64,000 nucleotides of DNA from Suillus spraguei. Taxonomy: Eukaryota; Basidiomycota; Agaricomycetes; Boletales; Suillaceae. Position numbers and translations under genes: made by a program. The notes under the pieces are model-generated. The model was not told where the DNA came from. It made no database searches and saw nothing but the letters and a program-made list of their open reading frames with translations. Of this stretch, positions 1 through 11,675 are shown in pieces; the stretch's first letter is position 1; the number at the start of each line of letters is the position of its first letter. The stretch lies in NCBI GenBank assembly GCA_016800925.1, contig JABCPU010000204.1, positions 1 to 64,000 of the forward strand, read 5' to 3'.

Positions 1-441
1 ACTCTCACCACCACACTGCGTTTTCCCTGATAAATGACCTATAGGCTCGTACAATAAGATACTTCGTATATAGGACTTGAAGACAGATGATGTGTTGAAG
101 CAGATGGAAGTGGAGTGATATGTAATAGGGTACGGACGAAAAGTCAATTGTTAATAACACTGCTAATAAAGGCGTGTTAATAACATGTTAATAACGTGTT
201 TAATAACAGGCACACGACCATGGGGGGTTGACACAGTGTTAATAAGTCTATTGACCCCTGTAGTCTTGGTGAGTCGCCCTCTGACCTTCTGTTGTTCCTT
301 GCAGATCATTGACTTCGACGTTTACAATGCAAATCTTGCAGGGAAGCAAGCTATGGTCTGACATGGGACTCGAGTGTCTCACAACGAAACTTTCAACTGG
401 TTTCCCCTCCCTCCGAGTCTTACACCAGTCGAGCACTCGAA

Positions 442-1375
442 ATGGTTGACACGAAAGCCTCAGATGATGGTATTCTTATTATTCCTGTATCAGTGCAATC
501 AATTATTCTCCCAGATCAGAATCTGTCTGTCTCATCATTCCTTCAATTCCCACTCCCGTCAGCTTCGATTACGACTGCTCCGCCATTGCACGAATACTTT
601 GACACTGACCCCCCGCCTGAGGACACCTCATATCTCAATTATCTCTGCATGCAGCCGCTTCCCCGGCTTGCAGTTCTGCACCAGCTCCTAGAAGGGGTGC
701 AACATGCAAGATTAGATGGTAGCTGGTCTATTGTATATGCTCATGCTGACATCAATCAATCTTTTCCATTCTGGATTCTGACGTTTTTGGCGCCAAGCAT
801 ATACTCTCCTTGACATCCAAAACAAATGGCGACAGGCAGAAGCCTTCCTTACCAAACGCCAATCCAATCCAGTGGCCTCTACCTTCCATCTTGCCTTGAG
901 CAGGTTATCTTGGTCAGGCTCCACAAAAGGTTTCTGTGACTGGTCACCCATTCATGACCTTGCAGATTTCGCATCGCAGAAATGGCTAACCGATACAAAT
1001 ATGAATATGATGTTGGACATTGTATATGGAGATAAGGATGTAGCATCGAACCATACCTTCGAAACTGCATATTTTGTGCCGTTACTATTACTCGCACATG
1101 ATGAGCGTGCCAAGAAAGATTATTTGACCTCACGGGAGGCGAAACCTTTTCGCAATGCCGCCGAGCAGTTGTTCAAGGGACACTACAAAAGCCTTGGTAT
1201 CCCTTGCCATATCCACGAGAACCATTGGACTGCAGTTCTGATCAATGCAGAGGACCAGAAAGTCTTCTATGGAGATTCATTTGGCGCAGCTATTCCAAAT
1301 AACCTGAAGGCAGCCATTGACTGGTGGCTCTCGCACCATTCACCAACTCCCTTGACGTGGGATGATCTACAGATT
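442..1375 (+). pseudogene. Ulp1-like cysteine protease fragment carried inside the hAT element
   Basis: The reading resembles the Ulp1 (peptidase C48, SUMO-protease-like) proteins that are abundant in agaricomycete repeats. An N-terminal part (442-786) contains LDGSWSIVY and FPFWILTF. A catalytic-type part (872-1375) contains the His motif ENHWTAVLI and the Asp motif YGDSFG. A T-run at 784-788 has one base too many, which shifts the frame between these parts. The Gln/Cys segment that normally completes a C48 active site is missing: after WDDLQ (about 1365) the sequence passes directly into hAT transposase in another frame. The protease should therefore be inactive. Such genes are usually host-like cargo of repeats; here capture by the transposon is inferred from its position inside the TIRs. 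Confidence 0.6.
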
Positions 1376-2935
1376 TCCTGCAGGAGGATACGCACTCGAA
1401 CGTGTAAGGCTACAAAAGGGGATAACTCGAGGAATCGAAGGAATTGGCAAAACACGCTTTGCCACTATCTGTGCTGCCGCTATCTCTGTTCAGCGCTGCC
1501 TCCCAGCATTGCGAGAACTTGTTGACACTGGATCAATCAAATTTCCAGGCAAGGTACGTGGTTTTCGCACCCCATCTATTATCAACTCATCGGTTACTAC
1601 AGAAAGCAGACTTAGCAAGCATAATCAAGTCTGGAAGCCATCGTGGATTGAACTTTAAACTAGGCCTTGCCCGTTTCATTGATGTTCAGGGCCCAATTGC
1701 AAAGGCTATCGTGTGTCTTGAGTCAACGCAGACAAATCCGGCCGATGTGTACAAATATTGGTTGGCAATTTGCAGATGCATCAAACAGATATTTGAGGAT
1801 TCGTCGAGTGGTTTTAATGTCGAAGAGATGGGCCAAATTTATGCTATCATCAATTCCCGCTTTCGTGAGCAGCTCGAAGATGGACCAGCTGACTGCTATC
1901 TTGCGGCTTTGTGCTTAGATCCACGTATGTTTCACTCATTCTTCACCTTTGATCCTTATCTCACATGAGACAGGTTACGTTCGCAGTGCAATCCTATATA
2001 ACCCGCTCTCTCTCAAAATCAAGGTCCCTCATGTTCCTTCAACAGTTGCGCCAGATATCCTCACATCACCAACTTACATCCGAGTTTTCAAGTACCTCAA
2101 AATTGTCATTGAAGCCGAGTTCAAATCCCAGCACAACCCCACTCTCAAAGGAAAAACGGCTGCTGATGTTTGTGAAGCTTTTGTGCGCCAGTTTGAGCGC
2201 TATGTAAAAGGACAGTACCCTTTTGATGTGATGGTGGATGCTGGTCAGGGCATCCTCTCATACTGGACTCACTTAATGAAGATACCTGAAGGTTGCATAC
2301 TCGCTGTGAGTTTTAGCCAATCCTGACTACTTGTAACTCAGGCTTTATCTCCAGTGTATCGCAGAAAAACTTTATTCAATCAAGCCCTCATCTATACCCG
2401 AGGAACAAACAATGTCAGTATTCACAAGGATGAATACAGCAGCCAGGAACCGTCAACATGTCCGGACACTGGTGGACATGACTCAGATTCGACAATGGCA
2501 TATGTATGATCCAAAGGTCAGTGTCCTATTCAGTGGCCTGTATTGACAACTCACGTCTCTTAGAAAATGGTTGGAAGACGGCACCCAGACATTTCATTCG
2601 GCAATCTCGACTCCATCATTTCAACACCCAAAGAACCAGCTGCTCATCAAAGCCACGAGCCTACTGGCAGCTATCTATCTGTGGGCACAGATGAGCAGGA
2701 AGAAATTCTCGAAGACAAAAAAGACACATGGCTTGATGAGAAGCTAGCAGCCGAACCAGCGCAGGATTCAGCCTTCGACATCGAAGTAGATGCAAACCTT
2801 TATGCACCAATTGTCACCAAAGCATTGTCTGATGAATGCAAGGAAAGTCCTATCAACGGCCTGGGTGGTGATGCTACTGAGGATGATGCTGACCTAGAGG
2901 ACAAGGACACCGAGTGGGGCGGAAAATTTTGGTAG
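1376..2935 (+). pseudogene. hAT transposase, C-terminal half, with introns
   Basis: Spliced plus-strand reading gives the back half of a hAT transposase. It begins with GIEGIGKTRFATI and CLPALREL (about 1410-1515). It continues through ADVYKYWLAI and LAALCLDPR (about 1740-1925), and ends with the dimerisation-type segment containing EEQTMSVFTRMNTAARNRQ (about 2400-2460) and an acidic tail ending at 2935. Likely introns include 1926-1973 (GTATGT...GACAG) and about 2306-2340 (GTGAGT...CTCAG). The BED finger and the first catalytic Asp regions of a full hAT transposase are not present, since their place is taken by the Ulp1 fragment. The back half shows no obvious premature stops, so it could have been lost from a recently active lineage. 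Confidence 0.65.
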
Positions 2936-3072
2936 TAGCTACAGCAAAAATCGTCATTTTTTGGTCACATGACTGTTAATAACATGCTTGTAAATAACCC
3001 TACGCAACCGCTTGCTTTTTAACACAGGTTAATAACAGCGAGTTGACTTATCGTCCGTACCCTAATATGTAA

Positions 3073-3489
3073 CATCAGGAAATCATGAGTTTACCTATTC
3101 CTTACTTATTTCAAACTTTTCCCACTTATTCCAAATGGATCTACTTATTTCTCTTAAATTACCACCTGGTCCCAACTGAACTATCAGGATCTGTTAGCCA
3201 TCATTATAAATGTGTGCTATAAAATTATTGGACTCTTAATTTGCAAAATAGTACCTCAAGAGAATATTTGAGAAATAAAATCATCAGCATTAATGTGTCA
3301 CTCGAGCTTCATACTAGTCACTAATTGTTGGTCTTATGCAATGAAACTTGTCTCTCAGGCCCAACAAACATATTGGAATACTCAATTTTGAAGCAGTTGT
3401 CAAATTTCAGAAAAAAAGTAGGTCCATTTGAAATAAGTGGGAAAAGTTTGAAATAAGTAAGGAATAAGTAAACTCATGATTTCTTGATG
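3073..3489 (+). mobile_element. MITE family A, copy 1 (417 bp)
   Basis: This is a non-coding 417-bp element with long inverted ends of about 74 bp. The termini read CATCAGGAAATCATGAG and its complement. Copies of identical length occur at 11259-11675 (reverse) and 33810-34226 (same orientation). The flanks show AA on both sides (3071-3072, 3490-3491), compatible with a 2-bp target duplication. It abuts the target duplication of the hAT element. No transposase is encoded, so it would depend on an enzyme supplied elsewhere. Confidence 0.9.
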
Positions 3490-3850
3490 AAGCACGCCGG
3501 CTTACCTGAGTTCCCATAATCAGTACATATACCGCCGCTGATGCTGAAAGCTAAGCTTTCAGTATTTCACCTTTTGGTGTAACGGTTATGGGGGCGGCGG
3601 TCTGACCATGTTACATGACCCTAACTTGTTCGCACCGTCCTTAACCTTCGCCAGAAACTGATGGACTCCGCCATGGGGTCGATGCTGGACGAAGGATGCA
3701 TCAATGCCAATAGTTGGAATGAAGTGATCCTGATAAGCTCACGTACCGAGCTTCCACCCATTGCTTCGCTGGTTGTGTGAGCGGAATCCCTCTGAGTCGA
3801 TGAGTTGCCTTTTCTCATTGTGAATAGCAGATAAGGATCAGAATCAGTGG
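3490..3850. other. Non-coding spacer between MITE and foldback element
   Basis: No gene is visible. The only local structure noted is a perfect 19-nt palindrome (3544-3562, CTGAAAGCTAAGCTTTCAG) inside a weaker inverted pair ACCGCCGC/GCGGCGGT (about 3531 and 3594). Confidence 0.5.
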
Positions 3851-4389
3851 CACATCGGTGGTTTTGGAGTTTTTCACTATGCAAAATTTGTTTCAAAATG
3901 TAATTGATAATTTGGCATTCTTACTATACATTTTGATGCGGTGAAAATACAAAATTTAGAAGAGCAGGAAAATCCTGGACGAAATTCTACATTTCATACA
4001 CCATTTTGACACATGAAAAGAAAGTAATTTAACCAACAGCGAGATTTGAATCAAAATGATTGAACATTTTGATTCGAATCTTGCATGAAGTAAAACTCCT
4101 TTCAAACTGGCAAATGTGTTTTTAATGCTTTAATTTCAAATTTTCCTAAAATTTCACCCCATGCAATACTTGAATCAAAATGTTCAATCATTTTGATTCA
4201 AATCTCACTGTTAGTTAAATTACTTTCTTTCATGTGTCAAAATGGTGTATGAAATGTAGAATTTCGTCCAGGATTTTCCCGCTCTTCTAAATTTTGTATT
4301 TTCACCGCATCAAAATGTATAGTAAGAATGCCAAATTTATCAATCACATTTTGAAACGCATAGTGAAAAACTCCGAAACTGCCGATGTG
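3851..4389. mobile_element. Foldback (hairpin) repeat element, 539 bp
   Basis: Two arms of about 225 bp (about 3851-4078 and 4163-4389) are inverted copies of each other around a loop of about 85 nt. The ends read CACATCGG and CCGATGTG. A TGG trinucleotide on both sides (3848-3850, 4390-4392) could be a 3-bp target duplication. The sequence is AT-rich and has no credible coding region. The arms differ at scattered positions, so it is older than the family A MITEs. Confidence 0.8.
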
Positions 4390-4954
4390 TGGGAAGCTTG
4401 GGACGTACTGACATAAAATAGAGGCTATTATTAGTACTAGGGGTTCGTGGTGCAAACTTATGACCTTGCTCCAATTTAAACTTTAATAAGTCTCACAGGG
4501 CCACATCTGTGGCAGGGCCCGCTACCTCTTTTTCGTGAAAAACCGGATGTTTTCTAGGTAGTACTGGCATTTATTGTTATTAACACTTGGCTCTCTAAAT
4601 GGATGTGCCATGTTCTTCTCTCAACGTTCTGTTCTCTATTCTGGCTTCTGGTCTTCCGAGCAGACTTCTATTCTTTGAAGTGTCATTTCCTTCTTGATTT
4701 GCGTGTGTTCTCTCTAATTAGGTCAGAATTTGGCTAAAACAGCGTTCAGTGATTTTCATGTGGACTGTGTGGTGCCGAGTCAGTCACTCTTCAAAGGTAT
4801 ATAAGTTGACAGTGTGGGATCAGTCTCCTCTCTAACTTGTGATCCTCTCCTAGCTTCTCAGGCCTTAAAAGGTGGGCTGACCATGTGCGGTTCACTCTTC
4901 ATAGACCTGACCATGGTCTTGCAAGCCCCGTAGTTGCAATGGAGGGATCAATCA
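4390..4954. other. Non-coding stretch, nothing recognised
   Basis: No coding, RNA or repeat feature could be supported here. Confidence 0.4.
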
Positions 4955-5110
4955 CCCTTCAATGTTAGCTTAGATTTTGAAATGACTGGCATTACTTGCC
5001 CTTGGTTCAAAAATGTTAGTGACTACATGGAGCATTTCACCAGTTACATCTTGGATGATCATATTTCTATGATCACTACACTTTCCAGCAGCTTCTTGCA
5101 TCTTGTCCAC
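4955..5110 (-). repeat. Inverted copy of a fragment of the 14.7-17.2 kb F-box gene remnant
   Basis: The plus-strand sequence closely matches the reverse complement of about 16666-16830, with scattered substitutions and a 3-4 nt length difference. The shared segment translates similarly in both places, for example the CPWFKNVSDY shadow reading. The copy is only about 155 bp long and isolated, so it is a gene fragment that was duplicated or moved by an element. Confidence 0.8.
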
Positions 5111-5319
5111 CTTTCCAGAGGTTCGGGGTTCAGGCTGATAGTGATTAGGTTTGAACCTGTTTGAACCTCTTTTTTGTAGGCTTCACACTTTTTTAAAAAA
5201 TATGCAAGTATTTATTGTCGCATCAAAATGTCTAAATCTAACATTGATTGCAGAAATCCGAATATGCTTGCAAATATATGGGCTACTGCTGTGGCTTCAG
5301 AACCTTCCTTTGGACTTGT

Positions 5320-5690
5320 CTAAACTCACCTGCATTCATTTATGCTTCTTTGTGCTTGTTTGGATTTGCCTGTATTTGTCTGCGCTTGCCTGCACTCGTT
5401 TGGACCTGCCTGGACTGCATTCATCTGCGCTTGCCTGCACTCTTTTGCACTTGCCTGCACTTGTTTGGACTTGCCTGGACCTGCTTGCATTCATTTGTAC
5501 TTCCCTGCACTTGTTTGGACCTGCCTGGACTTGCATGCATTTGTCTGTGTTTGCCTATGCTTATTTGGACTCACATGGACTTGTCTGTATTCATCTGGAC
5601 TTGTCTTCGTCTGCTTGCCTGCACTCATTTGAACTTGTCTGGGCCCTCGTTTGAACTTGCCTCAGCTTATCTGCTTGTGTCTGCTCTCGC
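5320..5690 (+). repeat. Degenerate minisatellite (CTTGCCTGCACT / TTTGGACCTGCCTGGA-like units)
   Basis: About 370 bp is made of imperfect repeats of short T/G/C-rich units such as CTTGCCTGCACTCGTTTGGA and CCTGCCTGGA. The effective period is a multiple of five and fifteen nucleotides. All three plus-strand frames stay largely open and encode repetitive LPALVWTCLD-like strings. That is a by-product of the repeat, not evidence of a gene. Confidence 0.75.
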
Positions 5691-7760
5691 CTGTACCTCC
5701 ACTCCTCTCATTCTGGCACCTTCAGGTGTCATTTGCATATGTTCAAGCCATGTCAGCATTTGCTGACGTGCGCTGGGCATATGTGTTAAACACTGGCAAA
5801 GGGTTCCCTCTGTCGTCCTGTACTCGTCTGAGCCACATCAACAGTTGCTGATTTGTACTGGGTGTTTGCGCATGGCATTCATGGTGTTGGACATGGTGTG
5901 GTGGAGCTCTCATGGTCTTGAGAGACCTCTGCAACAAAATTGGCAGCCCATTGTCTGCAAGCTTAGTTGAACCTAATTCGAGACTGAACTGGTGTAGCGA
6001 GAAAAGTCATGCTGACCGTCAAAACCCCGTTTTCGACAAGTGTCTTGTTAATGTCTGTGGCGGCAACCAATGAATTTCCTTATAGCAACGAAATAGCCTT
6101 TTCGCTCCTCTAAGGTGGAACCATTCTTCTCCCATGAACCCTTACTGGATCCTCGTGCCAATGCCCTCATGTCCCATCCTATTCCGTCTAGAATCCATTG
6201 GTGCGTAGTTACCTTGCTTCCGCCATTACTAAACCTACGGCAGGATTTACCTTACATCTCAAGGGGCCGCTGCATGCTGTGCACCTCATAATTAAGTACC
6301 CTGTTTATTGTCTTTCTCGCTACCGGACTTGCATAGCTATCTCGTATGCTCTCACATATGTTAAAAAGGACTGAACATACATACCATTACTTCTACTTCC
6401 CATTACATTCCTTCACTAGGACTTAGTATCCAAAACGCTCGCTAGTCGCAATCCATTTGCTTTTGAACTCTCCTCCATTCAAACATCGCTCTTAGATTTA
6501 ACCGCCGGTAACTTTACCACTCAAAGTACCGCACGACTTTCACTTTCACTACTCATAACCGGACTGCAGCCAGTGATCTCGCTGGGTTGTTTTCTCTCTC
6601 TTCTGCATTCTCACTCATACGGAGTTGCTGCTACCGCTACTGCACCACCAGTGGTAATAACATTTTCGTCTCGCCCAAGTAACTTTGTTCTTGCTCTCAC
6701 TAGCTAACCATTGCAGCTATCCTTACCACGTGTGTACTGCTGACACCGCACTAGTACTGCCGATATACCACTACTGCCACTAACCTCAGAAGTCAGAATT
6801 CCTGTTGCCATATTAGTACTTCATTGTTTCCTTCACACTAACTTGAAGGAATTGCTTCTATTTGCAGTCCTCTTGGGTCAAACATCTCACTCGCGCCTTC
6901 AGTAGGATTAACGCTGCGCTTATACTTAGGCCAGCGCTAGTTTCTTCGTTTCACCGGACTTCAGCAGCACTACTCATGATATGATCCATCCTTACTCTCT
7001 GTTTTCTTTGATATCTTCAGTTACTTGGTATGACTTGGTATGATCCACAACTTCTGTAATAACTCATGATAATTTAGGTCACAGTCTGCTATTATTGTTT
7101 TCTGAACATTGCCATTGTACATATAAAGTTATGAGCGCCCATGTGAAAAGAGCACCCGATATATCCACAGAATTTGCAAAATGCAATATCCCTGTTATTG
7201 ATAAAATTCCAAGTCTACAAAGACCCAGCTACCTAAAGGTAGCGGAATTTTTACATGAAGTCTTTACATTCGGCATAACACTAGTACTTGGTGTCTTTTC
7301 ATCATTACTCATTGTCTTCATTTACTATATTGTCAATCAAGTCATTGTCTTTGATGAAGAACAGTGTTGCATCATATTCCAATGCTAGATATTCAATGAG
7401 ACCTGGAAGACACGTGTGGTGAATTAGGTGTATTTGAGTAGCAATTACGTGCCTCGGATGGCAGGACCCCATTGAAAATCTCTGGCTACCATTGTGATGT
7501 CCATTGCGCTCTTGATGTGGTTCCTAACACAAGTGCAATTGTGGTAAATGAGGATGTGAACTAATCCTCTATGTTGCAATGCCACTGCATGTAGTCAGTT
7601 ATATACTTTGACAATAAAAATGTTATCACCCCTGATAAACAGACCTGGCAATGCTTGACAAGTAGACGATTGGCATAGTGTGATAAAGATTGAGTGAAAG
7701 GGTGACATAAATGGTTTTTAAGTGCCGCTTGAATTTGTGTGGTTTGTTGTGTGAAACGTG
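5691..7760. other. Long non-coding stretch, no gene recognised
   Basis: Only short unsupported open frames are present. One plus-strand frame at 7131-7388 has a hydrophobic segment (FGITLVLGVFSSLLIVFIYYIV), but no family was recognised and there is no supporting context. The stretch probably consists of old repeat sequence upstream of the Helitron. Confidence 0.4.
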
Positions 7761-7920
7761 ACAATGTCATCTGATGGCCAACAATGCAAGCGTGGGGAGC
7801 TTCTGTCTGCTATCGTGAGATGTCCAAAGCTTCAGAATGTTGTTGAAGAGGCTTTTGCTGGAAACAAGGAGCACATATTGAAGGACGTCAAGATCAAATT
7901 AAGCAGGCATGTTTAAGTGC

Positions 7921-8393
7921 TGTTACAATTGTACGTGCCCCTGTTCATTTTCTCTTTGTTTCCTTTACTTGTATATTACATAACAAACTCTGACTCATAT
8001 GCTCAACGCATCTGTACTATAGTTGCCTTCCTTCTTTGGATACGCACTTACATTCTCACGACTCTCTTGATCCGTGCGCACATATTGACCTATTTAAGCA
8101 CATTGTGTTATGCTTGTATACTTTACTTTAATCTTACTGGGTTTTACCTGGAATATCCTTCGCTTAGGTCTCCAACCTAAGTCGTCTTGAATCATCTCTA
8201 AGTCTAAGCACTCCTTAGTCTTGGTCTCTATTCTTGCAGAACCTCTTAGACTTGTCTTTGAGGCCAAACCCTTGATCGTACTCGGAACGCGTTCCTTGTA
8301 CTTTCACCTTGTCCTCTTCTGGAATTGTAGAACTTCCCAGCAGACCATCTGTGTCTTTTCACTGTCGCTGGTGACGCCACCCCAGTCATAACA
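7921..8393 (+). mobile_element. Solo LTR, copy 1 (473 bp)
   Basis: The sequence runs from TGTTACAATTGTACG to CAGTCATAACA, the TG...CA ends of an LTR. It is flanked by a perfect 5-bp direct repeat AGTGC (7916-7920, 8394-8398). It is closely similar over its whole length to 31980-32451. No internal retroelement sequence lies beside it, so it is a solo LTR left by recombination. It sits inside Helitron sequence and therefore inserted after the Helitron. Confidence 0.92.
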
Positions 8394-8559
8394 AGTGCTC
8401 CCAGTCCTTCAGTGGATTCAAGATTTTCATCTTTTCTTGTCGATGTTGATGAACACGTGAAAGAGACACGCTTAGGGGATTTTATTGATCATACTGGTGA
8501 TGCACGCACATGAAAAGCCATCTATGTCATTTGCACTGGTGAATATTTGGCATCTGAAT

Positions 8560-9356
8560 TGTTCTTGGTCAATATCACTGAACTTCCTAATTGACATCTT
8601 CTTGTTCCTTTGCCCAAAAACCTTCATCCTGCTCAAGAGCTTGTACATTCTATGTTGTTGTATATGCCATCAATTATAACTTCTGAAGACATGTCAAAAG
8701 GTTATGTGTGCTCATTGTGTATGCACAACCTTTGGGGAAATCAGTTACCCTCTCATGCATTGGCCAACGACCTTTGGATTGAAACTGTTTCTCTGGAACT
8801 TAGCATTCTCACTCTTCCCGAATGTATCCTTATTAGGTTGTATTATCCTGCCGCATGCATTATCAAATTGTATCCTCAAAAGAAGGGTGCTAGGAACTGG
8901 GACACAGCGGGGCTGAACAGCAGATTGCGAGGCAATGTCTCAACTTATTGTTTAAATCCAAAAGACATCTGTGATATGATTGAAGGATGCATGCTGCCTT
9001 GACATCCTAATATTCTTCCAGCTATGATAGGCATCTCCATTATTGGTCCAAATAAATTGCCTATTCGCTGTCTCCTGTCATTTCTGCATGTCAATCGGTT
9101 TCGTGTTCACAGTGCTCTGCAGTTTTTGAAGAAGAACAATCATCTTTATCGGGATATCATTATTTGCAATGATACATTGGATCTATTACCTGAAAGTGGT
9201 ATACTGGGTCAACTGCTTTCTGTCATCAAATATTCCAATGATGTTGGTTTAATGGAGGAGGAATGTGAAGGTTATGTTGTAGATGAGGAGGAATCTGAAC
9301 ATCAGTGTGTTAGTTTTCATCGAATGTCTAAGGTGTTTATTGGTTCATCTAGTTAA
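8560..9356 (+). pseudogene. Helitron-associated DUF6570-like region
   Basis: Readable segments include the Zn-binding-type EDMSKGYVCSLCMHNLWGN (about 8685-8745), LPECILIRLYYPAACIIKLY (about 8815-8875) and IGPNKLPIRCLLSFLHVNRFR (about 9040-9105). They match in order the DUF6570 region that precedes Rep in many agaricomycete Helitrons. A stop (TGA at 9001-9003) falls between the two blocks, and frame changes occur around it. No start codon can be chosen with confidence. Its role is unknown even in intact elements. Confidence 0.6.
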
Positions 9357-9685
9357 TTCCTATTTTGATACTCACACATCTGTGCAAGATCTTGCTGATG
9401 ATGGTATGTGCGACATGTTGTTAGCTTTATTTAATTTTAATTTCTTTGAACAGTGTCAGACATTGTGTCTCTACAAGTGCATGGGGTGGTTGATTCTGAA
9501 GTACTTGAACTATCCAACAATCAAGTTCTATCTCACGCCCTTGCAAATACTTGTGAATCTACTGAAGAGGCATATGCAGTCAAGCATGGATCTGATTTTG
9601 TCAACAAATATCCTTGACGAGATGTAATGGGAGGATATATTTCTGGAGAACCTGAAAATCCGAATCATCTTTTAGGTGCCTTTCC

Positions 9686-11258
9686 ATGTCGTGTCTCTTC
9701 CCATATGGCATGGGAGGCTTTGAAGTCAATCATCGCTGCCCAATCACTTATGAAAATCAAGTGAAATGGGCGATGGGATATGGTGATAAGAGATTCAGGA
9801 AAGATATTCAATTCATGTTTCAGGTCTTTGGTATTATCCAGAAACGTCAAGTGTGCTGCACTGCCGTCCTTCAAGTGCAAATGAAATCATTTCACAACAA
9901 CCAAGAGGCTTTTAGACAATTGACGCCACACGATCTTTCAGTTGCAAGCATTGAAGAAGCTAATCACAAGGAACCTTCCAATCACGTTGTTCGAAGTCTC
10001 AGACAGCATATTAACGCTGTGCGGACGAAGGTTGTTGGAACAGACGAGTCACATACCAAAATCCATGCATTGATATGGGGTATGACAATGGTCAAGAATC
10101 CTCCATCATTGTGGATTACCATTAATCCCAGTGATACACATGACCCAATTGCTCAAGTCTTTGTAGGTGAAGAGATCAATCTAGATACTTTTAATGTTGA
10201 TAGCGGTCCGGATTCATGCCATTGGATGATGAATATCGCTAGCAACCCTTATGGGGCTGCACAATTCTTTCACTACATCATTCGCGCTATCTTAGAAGAT
10301 CTTTTTGGAATCTCAATAAGCGGCAGAGGCAAAATCTGTTGATGTGCGGGAATATTTGGCATTTTGGAAGGCTATATTGGTATGGTTGAAGCTCAAGGAC
10401 GAGGCATGCTTCATTTACATCTTATTGTTTGGTTGCAAGGTATGTATCTGATTCATAGTACTTTATGTTGTCAATATTTGATGGAAAGGTGCTCTGTCCT
10501 CGGTCAAAATGAAAGAATTATTGTGTTCGAGTATATTTTGTGACCGAGTGGCGTGGTACATTGCTTCAAACATCCAAGCCCATCATTCGGACATAACAGA
10601 GTGCACTTTGAACCATGTTCCATGTCAAAGAGCAGCATCGTATTCATGACCTCCAGATCCTTGCAAGACTTTTTTTACCATTGAACAAAAATGGCTTGAA
10701 GGTCTGTTAGTTCATGCGGTTCAAATCCATAAGTGTGGCCCTGGCTGTTTACGAAGTTTAGGGGGTCGCTTGTATTGCAAGTGTAGAGCACCATTCCCTG
10801 TTGATGAAGCTTGGGTTGATGTCAGTGGTGCATGGGGCCCTCAACATCTTTATCTGTTCATGAACAATTGGAATCCCTGGTTGTTACTGGCTATTTGAGC
10901 CAATCACGACTGCAAATTAATCATGAATGGTGGAGATACGAAGCACATTAGTTGGTATATATTGACATACACAGCTAAACGGCAGCAGCACTCAACAAAC
11001 ACTTCAGCATTGCTTGCCAAATCACTGGCTTATCACAAAAAAAATGACCCATTGAATTCCAATGTTCAGCAACTCAATCGTTGACTCATCCAGCGCTGCT
11101 CAAACTGTCTTAGTAGGGAACAAGAGTTTAGTGCGCCGGAAGTCATTTTATACCTTATGGGATGGGGAGATCGATATATCTCTCATCATTTTGAAACCAT
11201 ACATTGGAGTTCTGTGGTGTTCCTTCTCAAGAAAGTATATCCTCAATTGCGCGAAGTT
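9686..11258 (+). pseudogene. Helitron Rep nuclease (HUH/Y2) region, disrupted
   Basis: Rep is the nuclease that nicks and rejoins DNA during rolling-circle transposition. The Helitron_like_N segment is clear (PPSLWITINPSDTHDPIAQVF, about 10100-10160). After an in-frame TGA (about 10340) comes GYIGMVEAQGRGMLHLHL with the HUH motif HLHL (about 10408-10420). An intron-like gap follows. The catalytic tyrosine motif YxxxYxxK is present as YILTYTAK (about 10957-10980). The catalytic residues therefore survive, but stops and frame changes break the gene, and MITE A is inserted at 11259. Confidence 0.8.
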
Positions 11259-11675
11259 CATCAGGAAATCATGAGTTTACTTATTCCTTACTTATTTCAA
11301 ACTTTTCCCACTTATTTCAAATGGACCTACTTTTTTTCTGAAATTTGACAACTGCTTCAAAATTGAGTATTCCAATATGTTTGTTGGGCCTGAGAGACAA
11401 GTTTCATTGCATAAGACCAACAATTAGTGACTAGTATGAAGCTCGAGTGACACATTAATGCTGATGATTTTATTTCTCAAATATTCTCTTGAGGTACTAT
11501 TTTGCAAATTAAGAGTCCAATAATTTTATAGCACACATTTATAATGATGGCTAACAGATCCTGATAGTTCAGTTGGGACCAGGTGGTAATTTAAGAGAAA
11601 TAAGTAGATCCATTTGGAATAAGTGGGAAAAGTTTGAAATAAGTAAGGAATAGGTAAACTCATGATTTCCTGATG
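11259..11675 (-). mobile_element. MITE family A, copy 2 (417 bp, reverse)
   Basis: This is a reverse-oriented copy of the 417-bp element, with CATCAGG/CCTGATG ends and very few differences from copies 1 and 3. TT flanks both sides (11257-11258, 11676-11677). It lies inside the Helitron Rep gene, so it inserted after that gene arrived. Confidence 0.92.

Larger units (their letters stand above)
126..3064 (+). mobile_element. hAT-type DNA transposon, complete with TIRs and 8-bp target duplication
   Basis: The element is bounded by 22-bp terminal inverted repeats (126-147 and 3043-3064, starting TAGGGTACGGACGA, one mismatch). It is flanked by a perfect 8-bp direct repeat ATATGTAA (118-125 and 3065-3072). 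An 8-bp target duplication is the hallmark of the hAT superfamily. GTTAATAACA-like subterminal repeats recur at both ends (about 150-245 and 2975-3040), as is usual for hAT ends. Inside are an Ulp1-protease fragment and the C-terminal half of a hAT transposase, both on the plus strand. The N-terminal part of the transposase is not seen, so the copy is probably non-autonomous. The 417-bp MITE at 3073 begins right after the right target duplication. Confidence 0.88.

Noticed and set aside
5151..5766. Three overlapping Leu/Cys-rich open frames
   Set aside because: They are frames of the minisatellite; composition follows the repeat unit and there are no gene signals.
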